Shown here piece by piece: positions 1 through 9,567 of a DNA stretch of 64,000 nucleotides; the first letter of the stretch is position 1; the number at the start of each line of letters is the position of its first letter. The notes under the pieces are model-generated. The model saw nothing but the letters and a program-made list of their open reading frames with translations, did not search any database and was not told where the DNA came from. Made by a program: the position numbers and the translations under genes. Source of the DNA: Ignavibacteriales bacterium (GTDB taxonomy: Bacteria; Bacteroidota; Ignavibacteria; Ignavibacteriales; Ignavibacteriaceae); contig CP065001.1 of NCBI GenBank assembly GCA_016700155.1, positions 2,790,001 to 2,854,000 of the forward strand. Reading direction: 5' to 3'.

Positions 1-7
1 GAAAAAT

Positions 8-700
8 TTATTTGTCCTTTACTCCAAATACGGAGTCCGGAATTCCCTCGTTTATTTTATAGTTGGAGTAATAAATAAATACCTGTCCGATTGTTGTTGG
101 GCTTGAATCTTTCTTTTCCTTTTTCTTGCCAAGATCACCGCTCCAGGTTTTGGGAATATTCATCTTGTCGAGGTTAAAAGAAAATACCATTTCAGTCGGC
201 AGGTTAAAGCCATTTGAAGGTCCGTCGTATTTTAATTCAATGGTAAATGTACCATTTGTTTTTGTTGTTGATTCAACCTTAACAACAACATTCTTTTTTG
301 TATCAACCCAGAATGTGGATAAAATAATTTCTGTTTCATCCTCAAGAGGAATAATTTTTATCGAAGTCGTTTTGATACCGTTTATGATTTCTTCTTTATC
401 AAAAATTGCGGTGTGTTTCTTCTTTAGTAAACCTACCGGCGAAAAATTTATTCCTTCTTTGGGCAGCATAGCAAACCCTTCTGATTCAATGTGGGTTTTA
501 TCCGGCTGCTTAAAAAATATTTTTGCTTTGGATTCAGGAACTTTTATAAACTCAACATCAACTTTAATGCGTACATCAACCTGGTAGTCTTCAATTTTTA
601 AGAACTCATCCTGCACCCTTTTAAGTATTTTTTCGGGTTCATCCTGTTGAGCAAATAATAAACTGGATATGGTGAGTAAAATGAGAAAAATCTTTTTCAT
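8..700 (-). CDS. LolA-like periplasmic outer-membrane lipoprotein carrier
   Basis: Predicted periplasmic protein of about 230 residues with a clear Sec signal peptide (MKKIFLILLTISSLLFA, cleaved before QQDEP). The rest is beta-rich with no membrane span. The pattern of an amphipathic helix around 'ILKRVQDEFLKIEDYQ' followed by strands resembles the LolA/LppX/DUF4292 fold, which carries lipids or lipoproteins across the periplasm. I start it at the ATG at 700, because AAGGA lies 6-7 bases upstream; an in-frame ATG at 718 lacks such a site. It lies 20 bases downstream of an ABC-2 permease and its ATPase, so the three probably form one export operon. The fold call is by resemblance only; the substrate is unknown. 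Confidence 0.6.
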   Translation of the reverse strand: MKKIFLILLTISSLLFAQQDEPEKILKRVQDEFLKIEDYQVDVRIKVDVEFIKVPESKAKIFFKQPDKTHIESEGFAMLPKEGINFSPVGLLKKKHTAIFDKEEIINGIKTTSIKIIPLEDETEIILSTFWVDTKKNVVVKVESTTKTNGTFTIELKYDGPSNGFNLPTEMVFSFNLDKMNIPKTWSGDLGKKKEKKDSSPTTIGQVFIYYSNYKINEGIPDSVFGVKDK

Positions 701-720
701 TCTTAATCCTTGAATCATAG

Positions 721-1560
721 TTATGTAAGAATATCTTTTTTTCTGAATAAATAAACTGTAAGTGAGAACAATCCCACAATGTGCCCCACAAGCACAAGTA
801 CTGATTGCAGAATATCATTGTAGTCTACCGGGTCATCAAAAAATGATCGCCAGCTTGACATATAAGTTGTGAACAGATATGGTTGAATCGTTTGAAATAT
901 ATCAATCTGAATTGCTGAAATAATCAGGAAGACTATTATTATCGCCATCGTTGTAACTATAGGTCCGATCGCGTTTTCAACTAAAGAAGAAAAGAGAAAA
1001 GCAAGAGCGGTGACAACTGTCATACTTAATGTTGCAAAAGCGTAGCCAAACAGAAATCTCCAAATTATATCATCCGTCGCAAAAATAATTATTGTATTGT
1101 TGCTCAGCACCAACAATTCACCTGTACCAAAAATCAATGTGCCTAAACCAAGGCTCATCACAGCAAGAAACAGGATCAGCATTGCGGTGTAGATCATTCC
1201 CGCAATAAATTTTGATGCAACTATTCTGAACCTTGAAACGGGGCGCGTGATTAATAATCTGTAGGTTCCTGCAGTAGCTTCTCCAGCTAAAAGATCACCG
1301 GCTACAAGCGTTATCAGAAAAGGAATATGCACGGCAAGCGCACCAAGAATAAGATATGAAACGAAGTACCCGTTCAACAGGTTTCCGACAAACAAGAATG
1401 ACTGCTGAATATTTCTTGTCATAAACTTTAGTGAGTTTGAACCTTCAAGCGCCATAGCAAGCTGAATAACACCAACCAGCAATCCTATGGCAATAAAACC
1501 AATATATGTTCTCCACTTTTTGAAAATCTTAAAAAGTTCAATTCTTATCAGGGTTATCAT
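721..1560 (-). CDS. ABC-2 type transporter permease
   Basis: Integral membrane subunit of an ABC exporter, 279 residues with about six hydrophobic spans. It opens with a cytoplasmic amphipathic N-terminus and a first span near residues 18-36. The segment TRPVSRFRIVASKFIAG is typical of ABC-2 permeases of the NosY/YhaQ kind, where this loop couples to the ATPase. Its ATG overlaps the stop codon of the upstream ATPase gene by one base (TAATG), which implies translational coupling. A LolA-like periplasmic protein follows 20 bases later. The family exports varied substrates (lipids, peptides, copper-maturation factors), and nothing here fixes which one. Confidence 0.85.
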   Translation of the reverse strand: MITLIRIELFKIFKKWRTYIGFIAIGLLVGVIQLAMALEGSNSLKFMTRNIQQSFLFVGNLLNGYFVSYLILGALAVHIPFLITLVAGDLLAGEATAGTYRLLITRPVSRFRIVASKFIAGMIYTAMLILFLAVMSLGLGTLIFGTGELLVLSNNTIIIFATDDIIWRFLFGYAFATLSMTVVTALAFLFSSLVENAIGPIVTTMAIIIVFLIISAIQIDIFQTIQPYLFTTYMSSWRSFFDDPVDYNDILQSVLVLVGHIVGLFSLTVYLFRKKDILT

Positions 1561-2480
1561 TATGATGCCTTTTCTGTTATCTGCAGGAAGTATTCTTCAA
1601 GCGAACGGGTTGGAATAACCGCACTCACCATAATATTATTTTCATTAAGATACCTGTTCAACGGAGCTATATCAGTATCCTGCATCGAAAAAATAAATTT
1701 ATTATTGGCAACTGATTCCAGTTTACTACTCCACTGGCTATTATTTAAAAGTGACTGGACTGAACCGGGGTCACTTACCTCAAAGGTAACACGCAGTTTA
1801 TTCGAATTAAGAAGTTCATTTACTTCGCCCTCTACTTTAGTCGTACCTTTACTTATTATTATCATCCTGTTGGCGACAAGTTCCACTTCATACAAAATGT
1901 GAGATGACAGAAAAATTGTTTTCTTTTTTTCATTGCTTAACATCAGGATGAGGTCGCGTATTTCCTTCATTCCCTGCGGGTCAAGACCTGTTGTCGGTTC
2001 ATCGAGAATAATTAATTCAGGATCGTGAAGTAATGCCTGCGCAATACCAAGCCTTTGCTTCATTCCATGTGAATATGTTTTTACTTTACTCTTAAACCTT
2101 TTTTCCAGTCCTACCAGTTCGAGCAGTTCAAAAATTTTTTTTCTGGAAACATCCGCACCTGAAAGTCTTCCAAGTATCTCAAGATTTTTATATGCAGACA
2201 GGTAACCGTAAAAATCAGGCTTCTCTACAATCGCCCCGACTTTTCTTAGAATTTCGTTGCGGTTTTCATTGAGTGATTTACCAAATATTTTTATCGTACC
2301 CTGGTTTGGGCGAATGAGCGATAAAAGCATCCTTATTGTTGTGCTTTTTCCTGCGCCGTTAGGGCCAAGAAAACCAAAGACATCCCCGCGATGTACCGAT
2401 AAATTAAGGCTGTCAACCGCTTTAAGGTCTTTAAACTTTTTACTTAACCCCGATACCTCAATAACTTTTTCGCCTGTCAA
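1560..2480 (-). CDS. ABC transporter ATP-binding protein
   Basis: ATPase partner of the downstream ABC-2 permease, 306 residues. The nucleotide-binding domain has Walker A GPNGAGKST (residues 39-47), the signature YSHGMKQRLGIAQAL, Walker B LIILDEPTTGLDPQG and the switch histidine in SSHIL. About 90 residues follow the ABC domain, as in CcmA/NatA/GldA-like exporters, and probably contact the permease. The start is a TTG at 2480 with AAAGG seven bases upstream; no ATG is available there. It is the first gene of a three-gene operon and diverges from nrdJ across an intergenic region of about 520 bases. Confidence 0.9.
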   Translation of the reverse strand: MTGEKVIEVSGLSKKFKDLKAVDSLNLSVHRGDVFGFLGPNGAGKSTTIRMLLSLIRPNQGTIKIFGKSLNENRNEILRKVGAIVEKPDFYGYLSAYKNLEILGRLSGADVSRKKIFELLELVGLEKRFKSKVKTYSHGMKQRLGIAQALLHDPELIILDEPTTGLDPQGMKEIRDLILMLSNEKKKTIFLSSHILYEVELVANRMIIISKGTTKVEGEVNELLNSNKLRVTFEVSDPGSVQSLLNNSQWSSKLESVANNKFIFSMQDTDIAPLNRYLNENNIMVSAVIPTRSLEEYFLQITEKAS

Positions 2481-2536
2481 TGAAATGCCTTTTATACTTG
2501 TTTAAAAAATCTGATTTGCAGATGCCTACAATATTT

Positions 2537-2559
2537 ACGGTTGAATTTTAATTAACCGT
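2537..2559. repeat. Inverted repeat, possible operator
   Basis: ACGGTT (2537-2542) and AACCGT (2554-2559) are perfect inverted arms. AATT/AATT inside them extend the pairing to about ten base pairs with one bulged G. It lies about 57 bases upstream of the ABC ATPase start. No T-tract follows on either strand, so an operator fits better than a terminator. Confidence 0.35.
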
Positions 2560-2747
2560 GATTATATAATTGAAAACTATTACATAAACGGTAGAATTCA
2601 GTTACAGAAATTTAAGATTATCCCGTTAATAAAGTTAAATCTGACGACTGAAATTTTTTAATGGCTCAGGTGAAAATTTTTATAAAATTAATTTCGGATT
2701 AATACAAGTGAATGAACAAAAAAATATTTTTTTCTTCATGCGAAAAT

Positions 2748-2755
2748 TAACTTTG
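2748..2755 (+). promoter_or_regulatory. Possible -7 box upstream of nrdJ
   Basis: TAACTTTG fits the Bacteroidetes TAnnTTTG -7 consensus on the plus strand. There is no good TTTG/TTG element 19-21 bases upstream, and the site is about 245 bases from the nrdJ start, so the call is weak. Confidence 0.3.
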
Positions 2756-2999
2756 CATTTTAGAAAAATTATTACAAATTGAGTCAGAGTTTTTGACAAT
2801 AAAAATTCGTTCTGAAAAAAATTTTCTGGTGCAATTTTCTTTTTCTACGTTTTTTTTTAATTTGATTTTAGTCACAACAATTCTAAAAATATATCTGGAT
2901 GAAAATAATACTAATACCACAGACAGCATTTCAAAATTCATCCAACCAAATATTTAAACAACCGATATTAAGCAACACATTATGAAACTGGAGTCATGA

Positions 3000-5900
3000 A
3001 TGCAAATTAATAGACTGTTTACTGAGGCTGGTAAGGATCCTCTATCTTCAATGGAGTTTGAAAAAAGAACATCAGAGATAAAAAATCCTGATGGTTCAAC
3101 TGTATTTAAGATGGAAGATGTTTACGTGCCGGCACAATGGTCGCAGGTTGCAACAGACATCATCGCGCAAAAATATTTTCGTAAAGCAGGGGTGCCAAAA
3201 CTCCTGAAAAAAAATAAGGAGAAAGGAATTCCTTCATGGCTTCAGCCTGCAAAAGCTGATATTGAGAAACTTGAACAGCTTCCTGAGAAAGAAAGATTTT
3301 CATCAGAGACTGACTCACGTCAGGTGTTTCATCGTTTGGCAGGATGCTGGACTTACTGGGGATGGATTGCAAATTATTTTTCATCCGAAGACGATGCAAA
3401 AGCATTCTATGATGAACTGGTTTATATGCTTGCCAACCAGATGGCCGCCCCGAATAGCCCGCAATGGTTTAATACAGGTTTGAACTGGGCATATGGAATT
3501 TCCGGTCCTTCACAGGGACATTATTATGTTGATTACAAAACCGGAGAATTAACTGCATCTACTGATGCATACACACATCCCCAGCCTCATGCATGTTTTA
3601 TTCAATCAGTAAAAGATGACCTTGTTAATGAAGGCGGAATTATGGACCTGTGGGTGCGTGAAGCCCGCCTGTTCAAATATGGTTCAGGCACCGGTTCAAA
3701 TTTCTCCGACATAAGAGGTTCACAGGAAACACTTAGCGGCGGCGGAAGATCTTCGGGATTAATGTCTTTCCTTAAAATCGGTGACCGGTCTGCGGGTGCA
3801 ATTAAATCCGGCGGAACAACACGCCGTGCCGCAAAAATGGTTACACTTGATCTCGATCACCCGGATATTGAAGAGTACATCAACTGGAAAGTTGTTGAAG
3901 AACAGAAAGTTGCAGCTATAGTAGCGGGTTCTAAATTATGTAATATTCATTTGAACAAAATTATGAAAGCCTGTTATGATGAACACCCGGAAAATGACAG
4001 GTTCAATAAAAATGTAAATAAAAGATTAAAGCAGGCTGTACTTGAAGCAAGAAAAGTTCAGATACCGAATAACTATATTGAACGTGTTATTCATCTTGCA
4101 AAACTTGGATTCAAATCGATTGAGTTCCCTGTGTATGATACAGATTGGAACTCTGATTCCTACGCGACAGTATCAGGACAAAATTCCAACAACTCTATCC
4201 GCGTTACAAATGATTTTATGCAGGCTGTACAGAATGACGGCAACTGGAACCTGTACTGGCGTGTAGAAAAGAAAAAAGCAAGAAATGAGAAACGTTCTCC
4301 TAAACCATGCAAAACTCTTAAAGCAAGAGAGTTGTATGATCAGATATCTTATGCTGCATGGTCATGCGCCGATCCGGGAATTCAGTTCCACTCTACTATT
4401 AATGAATGGCATACCTGCCCGGAAGATGGGGAAATAAAAGCATCCAATCCCTGCAGTGAATACATGTTCCTTGATGATACGGCTTGTAATCTCGCTTCAC
4501 TAAACCTTGTTAAGTTTTATAATTCATCCGTTCAAAAATTTGATATAGAAGCTTACCGGCATGCAACAAAGATCTGGACAATGGTTCTGGAAATAAGTGT
4601 ACTGATGGCTCAATTTCCTAGTAAGGAAATTGCAAAATACAGTTATGAATTCAGGACTCTGGGATTGGGTTATGCAAATCTTGGTTCATTACTTATGCTT
4701 CAGGGAATTCCTTATGACAGCAGCGAAGCGTTTGCAATCTGCGGAGCTATCACAAGTATAATGCATATGAGCTCGTATGCTGCGTCTGCTGAGATTTCTA
4801 AGGAGATCGGACCATTCCCCAAATACGACAGAAATAAAAATCATATGCTTCGCGTAATCCGCAACCACAGGCGTGCTGCATACAATGTTCCCAAGGAGGA
4901 GTATGAAGGGCTTTCTATTTACCCGGTCGGTATTGATCCAAAGCATTGTCCTTCCGATCTATTAAAAGCTGCCCGTGAAGACGCTGACAAAGCTCTGGAG
5001 CTTGGTTCACAATTCGGATTCAGAAATGCGCAGGTAACTGTAATAGCACCAACCGGTACAATAGGTCTGGTGATGGATTGTGATACTACTGGTGTTGAAC
5101 CTGATTTCGCTCTGGTAAAATTCAAAAAACTTGCCGGTGGCGGTTATTTCAAAATAATAAATCAATCAATTCCTCCTGCACTTGAAAGATTAGGATATAA
5201 TAAAGATCAGATTACTGAAATAGTGAAGTACGCAAAAGGTTCAGGCACATTAGCCGGATGTCCTTATATAAATCATGAATCACTAAAAGCAAAAGGGTTC
5301 ACTCCCGAAGCTCTGACAAAACTTGACAAAGCAATTCCGTCAGCATTCGAATTGAGTTTTGCTTTCAACAAATTTACTCTGGGTGAAGAATTCCTGACTG
5401 CAAAACTTGGAATACCATCAGAGGAAATAAACTCATTCGATTTTAATCTGCTTACGACTCTTGGTTTTTCCAAACAGGAGATAGCATCAGCAAATGATTA
5501 TGTATGCGGTACCATGACGATTGAAGGTGCACCATTCCTTAAACATGAACATTACCCAGTGTTTGATTGCGCAAACAGGTGCGGTAAAAAAGGAACAAGA
5601 TTCATCCGTCCGATTGCGCATATAAGAATGATGGCTTCGGCTCAGCCCTTCATTTCAGGGGCTATATCCAAGACGATTAATCTTCCAAACCAGGCATCAG
5701 TTGAAGATGTTAAGGATGCGTATCTGCAGTCATGGAAAATGGGAATCAAAGCAAATGCTCTATACCGTGACGGTTCAAAACTTTCACAGCCGTTAAACTC
5801 CGTAAGTGAAGAAGAACTTGAAGCTTTGATGGATGAAAAAGAACGCAATGATATTGTTAAAGTAGCGGAAAAAATTATTCATCGTTACATCGCAAAGAGA

Positions 5901-6593
5901 AGAAGACTTCCGGACAGAAGATCCGGCTATACACAAAAAGCAAAAATTAATGGTCAATCCGTTTACATACGTACAGGTGAATATGAAAACGGTCAGATAG
6001 GTGAAATATTTATTGATATGCACCGTGAAGGCGCATCATTCCGAAGCCTGCTTAACTGTTTTGCAATTTCAATTTCACTTGGATTACAACACGGTGTACC
6101 GCTTGAAGAATTCATTGATGCATTTGTGTTCACCAAGTTTGAACCGAGCGGAATGGTAAGCGGTAACGATAAAATTAAAATGTCCACATCAGTGATTGAT
6201 TATATCTTCCGCGAACTTGCGGTTACATATCTTGGAAGAAATGATCTGTCTCACGTTGACCCTGATGAAATAAAATCTAAAGCTTCTCCCGGAATAGTAA
6301 AAAAGTTATCTGAACCTGAATTTATCAGTGAAGAACTGATTAGTGAAAGAGTTGTAGAACTGGATGAAGAAAAACTTAGTTCTTACCGCAACAGTATGAC
6401 GACTGTTGAAAATTCGGGGAAACGTTCCGAAAGCTTTAACAGGTCCGGTTCAAATTTCTCAAAGACAATCCGGCAGGCAATTGAACGGGGATACACCGGT
6501 GATATTTGTACTGAATGCCAAAGTGTGACAATGGTCAGGAACGGAACATGCTTAAAATGTATCACCTGCGGTGCTACTTCGGGATGCAGTTGA
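3000..6593 (+). CDS. nrdJ: Adenosylcobalamin-dependent (class II) ribonucleotide reductase
   Basis: Reduces ribonucleotides to deoxyribonucleotides using an adenosylcobalamin radical, and so supplies DNA precursors with or without oxygen. The protein has 1197 residues. It carries PQWFNTG (154-160), the N-terminal redox cysteine in HACFIQ (Cys199), and the active-site motif NPCSE (483-487, Cys485 and Glu487). The C-terminal tail carries six cysteines (1170, 1173, 1184, 1187, 1190, 1196), as in long class II enzymes, where the tail shuttles reducing equivalents and binds zinc. GGAG six bases before the ATG supports the start. It is the only plus-strand protein gene in the window, monocistronic, and ends at a hairpin terminator. 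No class I or III reductase gene is nearby. Confidence 0.96.
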   Translation: MQINRLFTEAGKDPLSSMEFEKRTSEIKNPDGSTVFKMEDVYVPAQWSQVATDIIAQKYFRKAGVPKLLKKNKEKGIPSWLQPAKADIEKLEQLPEKERFSSETDSRQVFHRLAGCWTYWGWIANYFSSEDDAKAFYDELVYMLANQMAAPNSPQWFNTGLNWAYGISGPSQGHYYVDYKTGELTASTDAYTHPQPHACFIQSVKDDLVNEGGIMDLWVREARLFKYGSGTGSNFSDIRGSQETLSGGGRSSGLMSFLKIGDRSAGAIKSGGTTRRAAKMVTLDLDHPDIEEYINWKVVEEQKVAAIVAGSKLCNIHLNKIMKACYDEHPENDRFNKNVNKRLKQAVLEARKVQIPNNYIERVIHLAKLGFKSIEFPVYDTDWNSDSYATVSGQNSNNSIRVTNDFMQAVQNDGNWNLYWRVEKKKARNEKRSPKPCKTLKARELYDQISYAAWSCADPGIQFHSTINEWHTCPEDGEIKASNPCSEYMFLDDTACNLASLNLVKFYNSSVQKFDIEAYRHATKIWTMVLEISVLMAQFPSKEIAKYSYEFRTLGLGYANLGSLLMLQGIPYDSSEAFAICGAITSIMHMSSYAASAEISKEIGPFPKYDRNKNHMLRVIRNHRRAAYNVPKEEYEGLSIYPVGIDPKHCPSDLLKAAREDADKALELGSQFGFRNAQVTVIAPTGTIGLVMDCDTTGVEPDFALVKFKKLAGGGYFKIINQSIPPALERLGYNKDQITEIVKYAKGSGTLAGCPYINHESLKAKGFTPEALTKLDKAIPSAFELSFAFNKFTLGEEFLTAKLGIPSEEINSFDFNLLTTLGFSKQEIASANDYVCGTMTIEGAPFLKHEHYPVFDCANRCGKKGTRFIRPIAHIRMMASAQPFISGAISKTINLPNQASVEDVKDAYLQSWKMGIKANALYRDGSKLSQPLNSVSEEELEALMDEKERNDIVKVAEKIIHRYIAKRRRLPDRRSGYTQKAKINGQSVYIRTGEYENGQIGEIFIDMHREGASFRSLLNCFAISISLGLQHGVPLEEFIDAFVFTKFEPSGMVSGNDKIKMSTSVIDYIFRELAVTYLGRNDLSHVDPDEIKSKASPGIVKKLSEPEFISEELISERVVELDEEKLSSYRNSMTTVENSGKRSESFNRSGSNFSKTIRQAIERGYTGDICTECQSVTMVRNGTCLKCITCGATSGCS

Positions 6594-6615
6594 TTCTAAT
6601 TCAACACTGAAGATT

Positions 6616-6646
6616 AAAAAGCTGCTATACAAGGCAGCTTTTTTTA
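6616..6646. terminator. Bidirectional rho-independent terminator
   Basis: A ten-base-pair stem (6616-6625 with 6634-6643, core AGCTGC/GCAGCT) encloses an eight-base loop. T-runs follow on both strands. It serves nrdJ from the left and the converging P-type ATPase, whose stop codon overlaps its edge, from the right. Confidence 0.88.
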
Positions 6647-8734
6647 TTTGCGCATAAGTCTTGTTGAATTTATAATGGCAAGCAGGGCGACACCCATATC
6701 TGCAAATACGGCTTCCCACATTGATGCGATACCTGCGCTGCCCATAGCTATAAAGATTGCTTTAACACCCATAGCAAAGAAAATATTCTGCCATACAATT
6801 TTACGGGTTTGTTTAGCCACATCAATTGCTTCACCTATCTTTGAAAGACTGTCTGTCATAATCACAACATCGGCTGCTTCAATAGCGGCATCGGAACCAT
6901 ACGCGCCCATCGCAATTCCTATATCAGCTCTTGAAAGTACGGGCGCATCGTTTATTCCGTCACCGACAAATGCAATCTTTCCCGAATGTTTTTTCTCTGA
7001 AATAATTTTCTCCAGGTGCGATACTTTTTCTTCAGGCATCAATCCTGAATAAACTTTATCAGCGCTGACATTTGAGGCAATCAAGTTCGCTGACTTTTCA
7101 TTATCGCCTGTAAGTATTATTTGTTCATGAATCCCGGCTTCTTTTAGTTGTTTAAATGCGTCAGCAGAATCCGGTTTGATTTCATCGGAAACAGAAATGA
7201 AACCTGCATACTTATTATTCATCGCAATATGTACAACAGTTTCACTCAACTCACACTTGTCGTGTTCAATTGATTCTTTGTGAAGTATTCTGTCATTACC
7301 CGCTACAATAATTTTATCTCCTGATTCAACTTTTACACCGTGACCCGGAACTTCTTCATAATTCTTTATATCAGAATTTTGTATAGTTATTCCGGACTTA
7401 TCTTTTATTGCAACGGCAATTGGATGATTCGAATTTGATTCAGCTATTGATGCATATCTGAGCAGTTCATTTTCACTAAAGCCATTTAACGGTTTTACAC
7501 TTGTGACATCAAATCTTCCCTTTGTTATAGTGCCGGTTTTATCGTAGACAATTGTTTTTACTTCTGTCAGTGCATCAAGATAATTTGAACCTTTGACAAG
7601 AATCCCTCTTCTCGAAGCCGCCCCGATTCCTCCAAAATAACCAAGCGGAATACTTATAACTAATGCGCACGGACATGATATTACAAGGATTACCAATGCC
7701 CTGTAAATCCACTCTGAATATGTTTCACTGAATGGATAAAGTAGTGGAGGCAGAAAAGCTATCAATGTCGCGATTGCGACTACAGCGGGTGTATAATACC
7801 TGGCAAACTTTGAAATGAATTTTTCCGGTTCAGCTTTTTTGGAGACGGCATTTTCAGCGAGGTGTAATATTTTTGCAACAGAAGTATCACTAAATAATTT
7901 TATTGTTTTAATTTTTAGTAAAGATGATTTATTAATCGTTCCTGCCAGGACTGTGCTTCCGGGCTTAACAAATTTCGGAATCGATTCGCCTGTTAATGGC
8001 ATGGTATCAAGATAGGACTCGCCTTCCGTTACAGTACCATCAAGAGGAATCTTTTCACCAGGTTTGACAATTATTTCTGATCCAATAGTGATTGCTTCAG
8101 GTGAAACTTTGATTACTTCACCATTTATTAACTGATTTGCAGAATCCGGTTTAAATTCAAGAAGTGATTTGATGGAGTTTCTTGATCGTCTTACAGAAAG
8201 CCCCTGAAGGAATTCACCAATATTATAAAAAAGCATTACAGCTACTGCTTCATTTAATTCATTAATAGCAATAGCACCAATTGTGGCAATAGCCATTAAA
8301 AAATTTTCATCAAATATTTTTCCGCGAAAAATATTCTTTATTGCTTTTAATAATACAGTCCAGCCGCTGACCAGGTATGCACTAATAAAAAGAAAAATTA
8401 AAACCAAAGATCCTGCATCAAAAATTCTTAATGATTCAAAAAGGATTGCACATCCAAATAGAATAAGAACCAAAACAATCCTTATTATCTCATTTCTCAC
8501 CTTTTCATCGTCATCATCTTTCAAACTTTTAAATGAAGCTATCCTTTCAACAACAATATTGTCATCAACTTCAGCAATTGCAGCTTTGATCCTATCAAAG
8601 TCATCGTAATCAATTTTTAAAACAGATGTAAGTGTGTTGATACTGATATTTCTGACATTATCAATTTTGTTCAGTCGGGTTTCAATTTTATGAGCACAAG
8701 CCGCACAGTCTAAATTTTTAAGTTTGATTTCCAT
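6644..8734 (-). CDS. zntA: Heavy-metal translocating P1B-type ATPase (Zn/Cd/Pb)
   Basis: Inner-membrane pump that uses ATP to expel divalent soft metals. The protein has 696 residues. An N-terminal HMA domain has the metal-binding CAAC pair (Cys10, Cys13). Then come TM helices, TGES (248-251) in the actuator domain, the membrane motif CPC (354-356), DKTGTITKG with the phosphorylated Asp398, the nucleotide-binding HP pair in NSNHP, and GDGINDAP. The last helices keep a Lys (GVKAIF) and an Asp (FADMG), the pair typical of Zn/Cd/Pb pumps rather than copper pumps. It is monocistronic and ends in the terminator shared with nrdJ. No metal-responsive regulator gene lies beside it. Confidence 0.92.
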   Translation of the reverse strand: MEIKLKNLDCAACAHKIETRLNKIDNVRNISINTLTSVLKIDYDDFDRIKAAIAEVDDNIVVERIASFKSLKDDDDEKVRNEIIRIVLVLILFGCAILFESLRIFDAGSLVLIFLFISAYLVSGWTVLLKAIKNIFRGKIFDENFLMAIATIGAIAINELNEAVAVMLFYNIGEFLQGLSVRRSRNSIKSLLEFKPDSANQLINGEVIKVSPEAITIGSEIIVKPGEKIPLDGTVTEGESYLDTMPLTGESIPKFVKPGSTVLAGTINKSSLLKIKTIKLFSDTSVAKILHLAENAVSKKAEPEKFISKFARYYTPAVVAIATLIAFLPPLLYPFSETYSEWIYRALVILVISCPCALVISIPLGYFGGIGAASRRGILVKGSNYLDALTEVKTIVYDKTGTITKGRFDVTSVKPLNGFSENELLRYASIAESNSNHPIAVAIKDKSGITIQNSDIKNYEEVPGHGVKVESGDKIIVAGNDRILHKESIEHDKCELSETVVHIAMNNKYAGFISVSDEIKPDSADAFKQLKEAGIHEQIILTGDNEKSANLIASNVSADKVYSGLMPEEKVSHLEKIISEKKHSGKIAFVGDGINDAPVLSRADIGIAMGAYGSDAAIEAADVVIMTDSLSKIGEAIDVAKQTRKIVWQNIFFAMGVKAIFIAMGSAGIASMWEAVFADMGVALLAIINSTRLMRK

Positions 8735-8797
8735 GTCGAAATAATTCTTTTAAGGAATTTACTTTTGTTACAATCAACAAAAAAGTTTTTTTAAGTG

Positions 8798-8805
8798 CAA
8801 AAATA
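8798..8805 (-). promoter_or_regulatory. Possible -7 box for the P-type ATPase
   Basis: On the minus strand this reads TATTTTTG, matching TAnnTTTG, 63 bases before the ATG. The -33 position reads TTTC instead of TTTG, so the match is only partial. Confidence 0.4.
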
Positions 8806-8835
8806 GATTAGACTTTGTTAGGATAGAAATACAGA

Positions 8836-9561
8836 TTAGAATGAACCGTTGTTCTCCATACGCCGACCTCCCATGAATCTTTTCGAATAGTAATCGAGAT
8901 CAAGCGATGAAACAATCACACCTTTTTTTGAACTGGCATGTGCAAATAAATTATCCCCAATATAAATTCCCACATGTCCGGGTTTTACTCTTCTGCGGGT
9001 ATTAAAAAAAACGAGATCACCAAATTTTAACTCTTCCCTGTTATCAATTTTAGTCCCTTGTGTATACTGCTCTCTTGCAGATCTCAGAAGCTGGATTGAA
9101 AGGGTGTTATTGAAAATAGTCTGTGTAAATGCGGAACAGTCAATTCCTTTTTTTGAATTACCGCCATACTTATAAGGTGTGTTGAGATACTCGATTATTT
9201 CCATCAAAACTTTTTCCTGCATGTTACTATAGTCAGCAGATATTTGAGAACTATTATCTGATGGATTAATTTTTCTAACTACTTCAGAAAAAGAGACTGC
9301 TGTTTCTTCATCTGGAAATTCATCGGAATCTGAATCATCTACAAGATAGTCCCATTCAAGCGAATCGGCATCCTCTATATCAACGGGGCTTGTTTGTACT
9401 GTATCGACTGAAGTGAACCGGACACTGTTCTCGTAGCGTTCTGAAATTGTCTCGCCGGATGATTTATAACGTAATGAATTTGAGGAGGAAGCACAGCCGG
9501 AATTGAAACTAATCCCGGCTATGATGATGATTGAAACAAAATATCTTTGAAGTTTAATCAT
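8836..9561 (-). CDS. NlpC/P60-family lipoprotein (cell-wall endopeptidase)
   Basis: Predicted outer-membrane or periplasmic peptidoglycan hydrolase, 241 residues. A hydrophobic signal ends in the lipobox FNSGC, with lipidated Cys23. Residues 30-110 form an acidic, serine-rich linker. The NlpC/P60 domain (about 115-235) has the catalytic Cys142 in GIDCSAF and His196 in PGHVGIY, with His208 in FAHAS as likely third member. Enzymes of this family cut D-gamma-glutamyl-diaminopimelate links. It starts six bases after the sigma factor gene, whose stop overlaps the GAGG ribosome site, so the two are co-translated. Confidence 0.88.
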   Translation of the reverse strand: MIKLQRYFVSIIIIAGISFNSGCASSSNSLRYKSSGETISERYENSVRFTSVDTVQTSPVDIEDADSLEWDYLVDDSDSDEFPDEETAVSFSEVVRKINPSDNSSQISADYSNMQEKVLMEIIEYLNTPYKYGGNSKKGIDCSAFTQTIFNNTLSIQLLRSAREQYTQGTKIDNREELKFGDLVFFNTRRRVKPGHVGIYIGDNLFAHASSKKGVIVSSLDLDYYSKRFMGGRRMENNGSF

Positions 9562-9567
9562 TAAACC

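Larger units (their letters stand above)
2481..2999. other. AT-rich divergent intergenic region
   Basis: About 520 bases between the ABC operon (leftward) and nrdJ (rightward). It is very AT-rich with many A and T runs. It holds a 23-base inverted repeat at 2537-2559 and a possible rightward -7 box at 2748-2755. No cobalamin riboswitch B12 box was found, although nrdJ depends on cobalamin. A 64-codon open frame on the minus strand (2747-2941) has no ribosome site and low-complexity composition and is not called as a gene. Confidence 0.6.

Noticed and set aside
2747..2941. 64-codon open frame on the minus strand upstream of nrdJ
   Set aside because: No ribosome site, low-complexity AT-rich composition and no recognisable protein features; probably non-coding regulatory DNA.
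2481..2999. Cobalamin riboswitch upstream of nrdJ
   Set aside because: No GCCACTG-like B12 box or matching stems were found by eye.
6648..7052. 134-codon open frame antisense to the P-type ATPase
   Set aside because: Fully antisense to conserved ATPase motifs, with no ribosome site or independent features.
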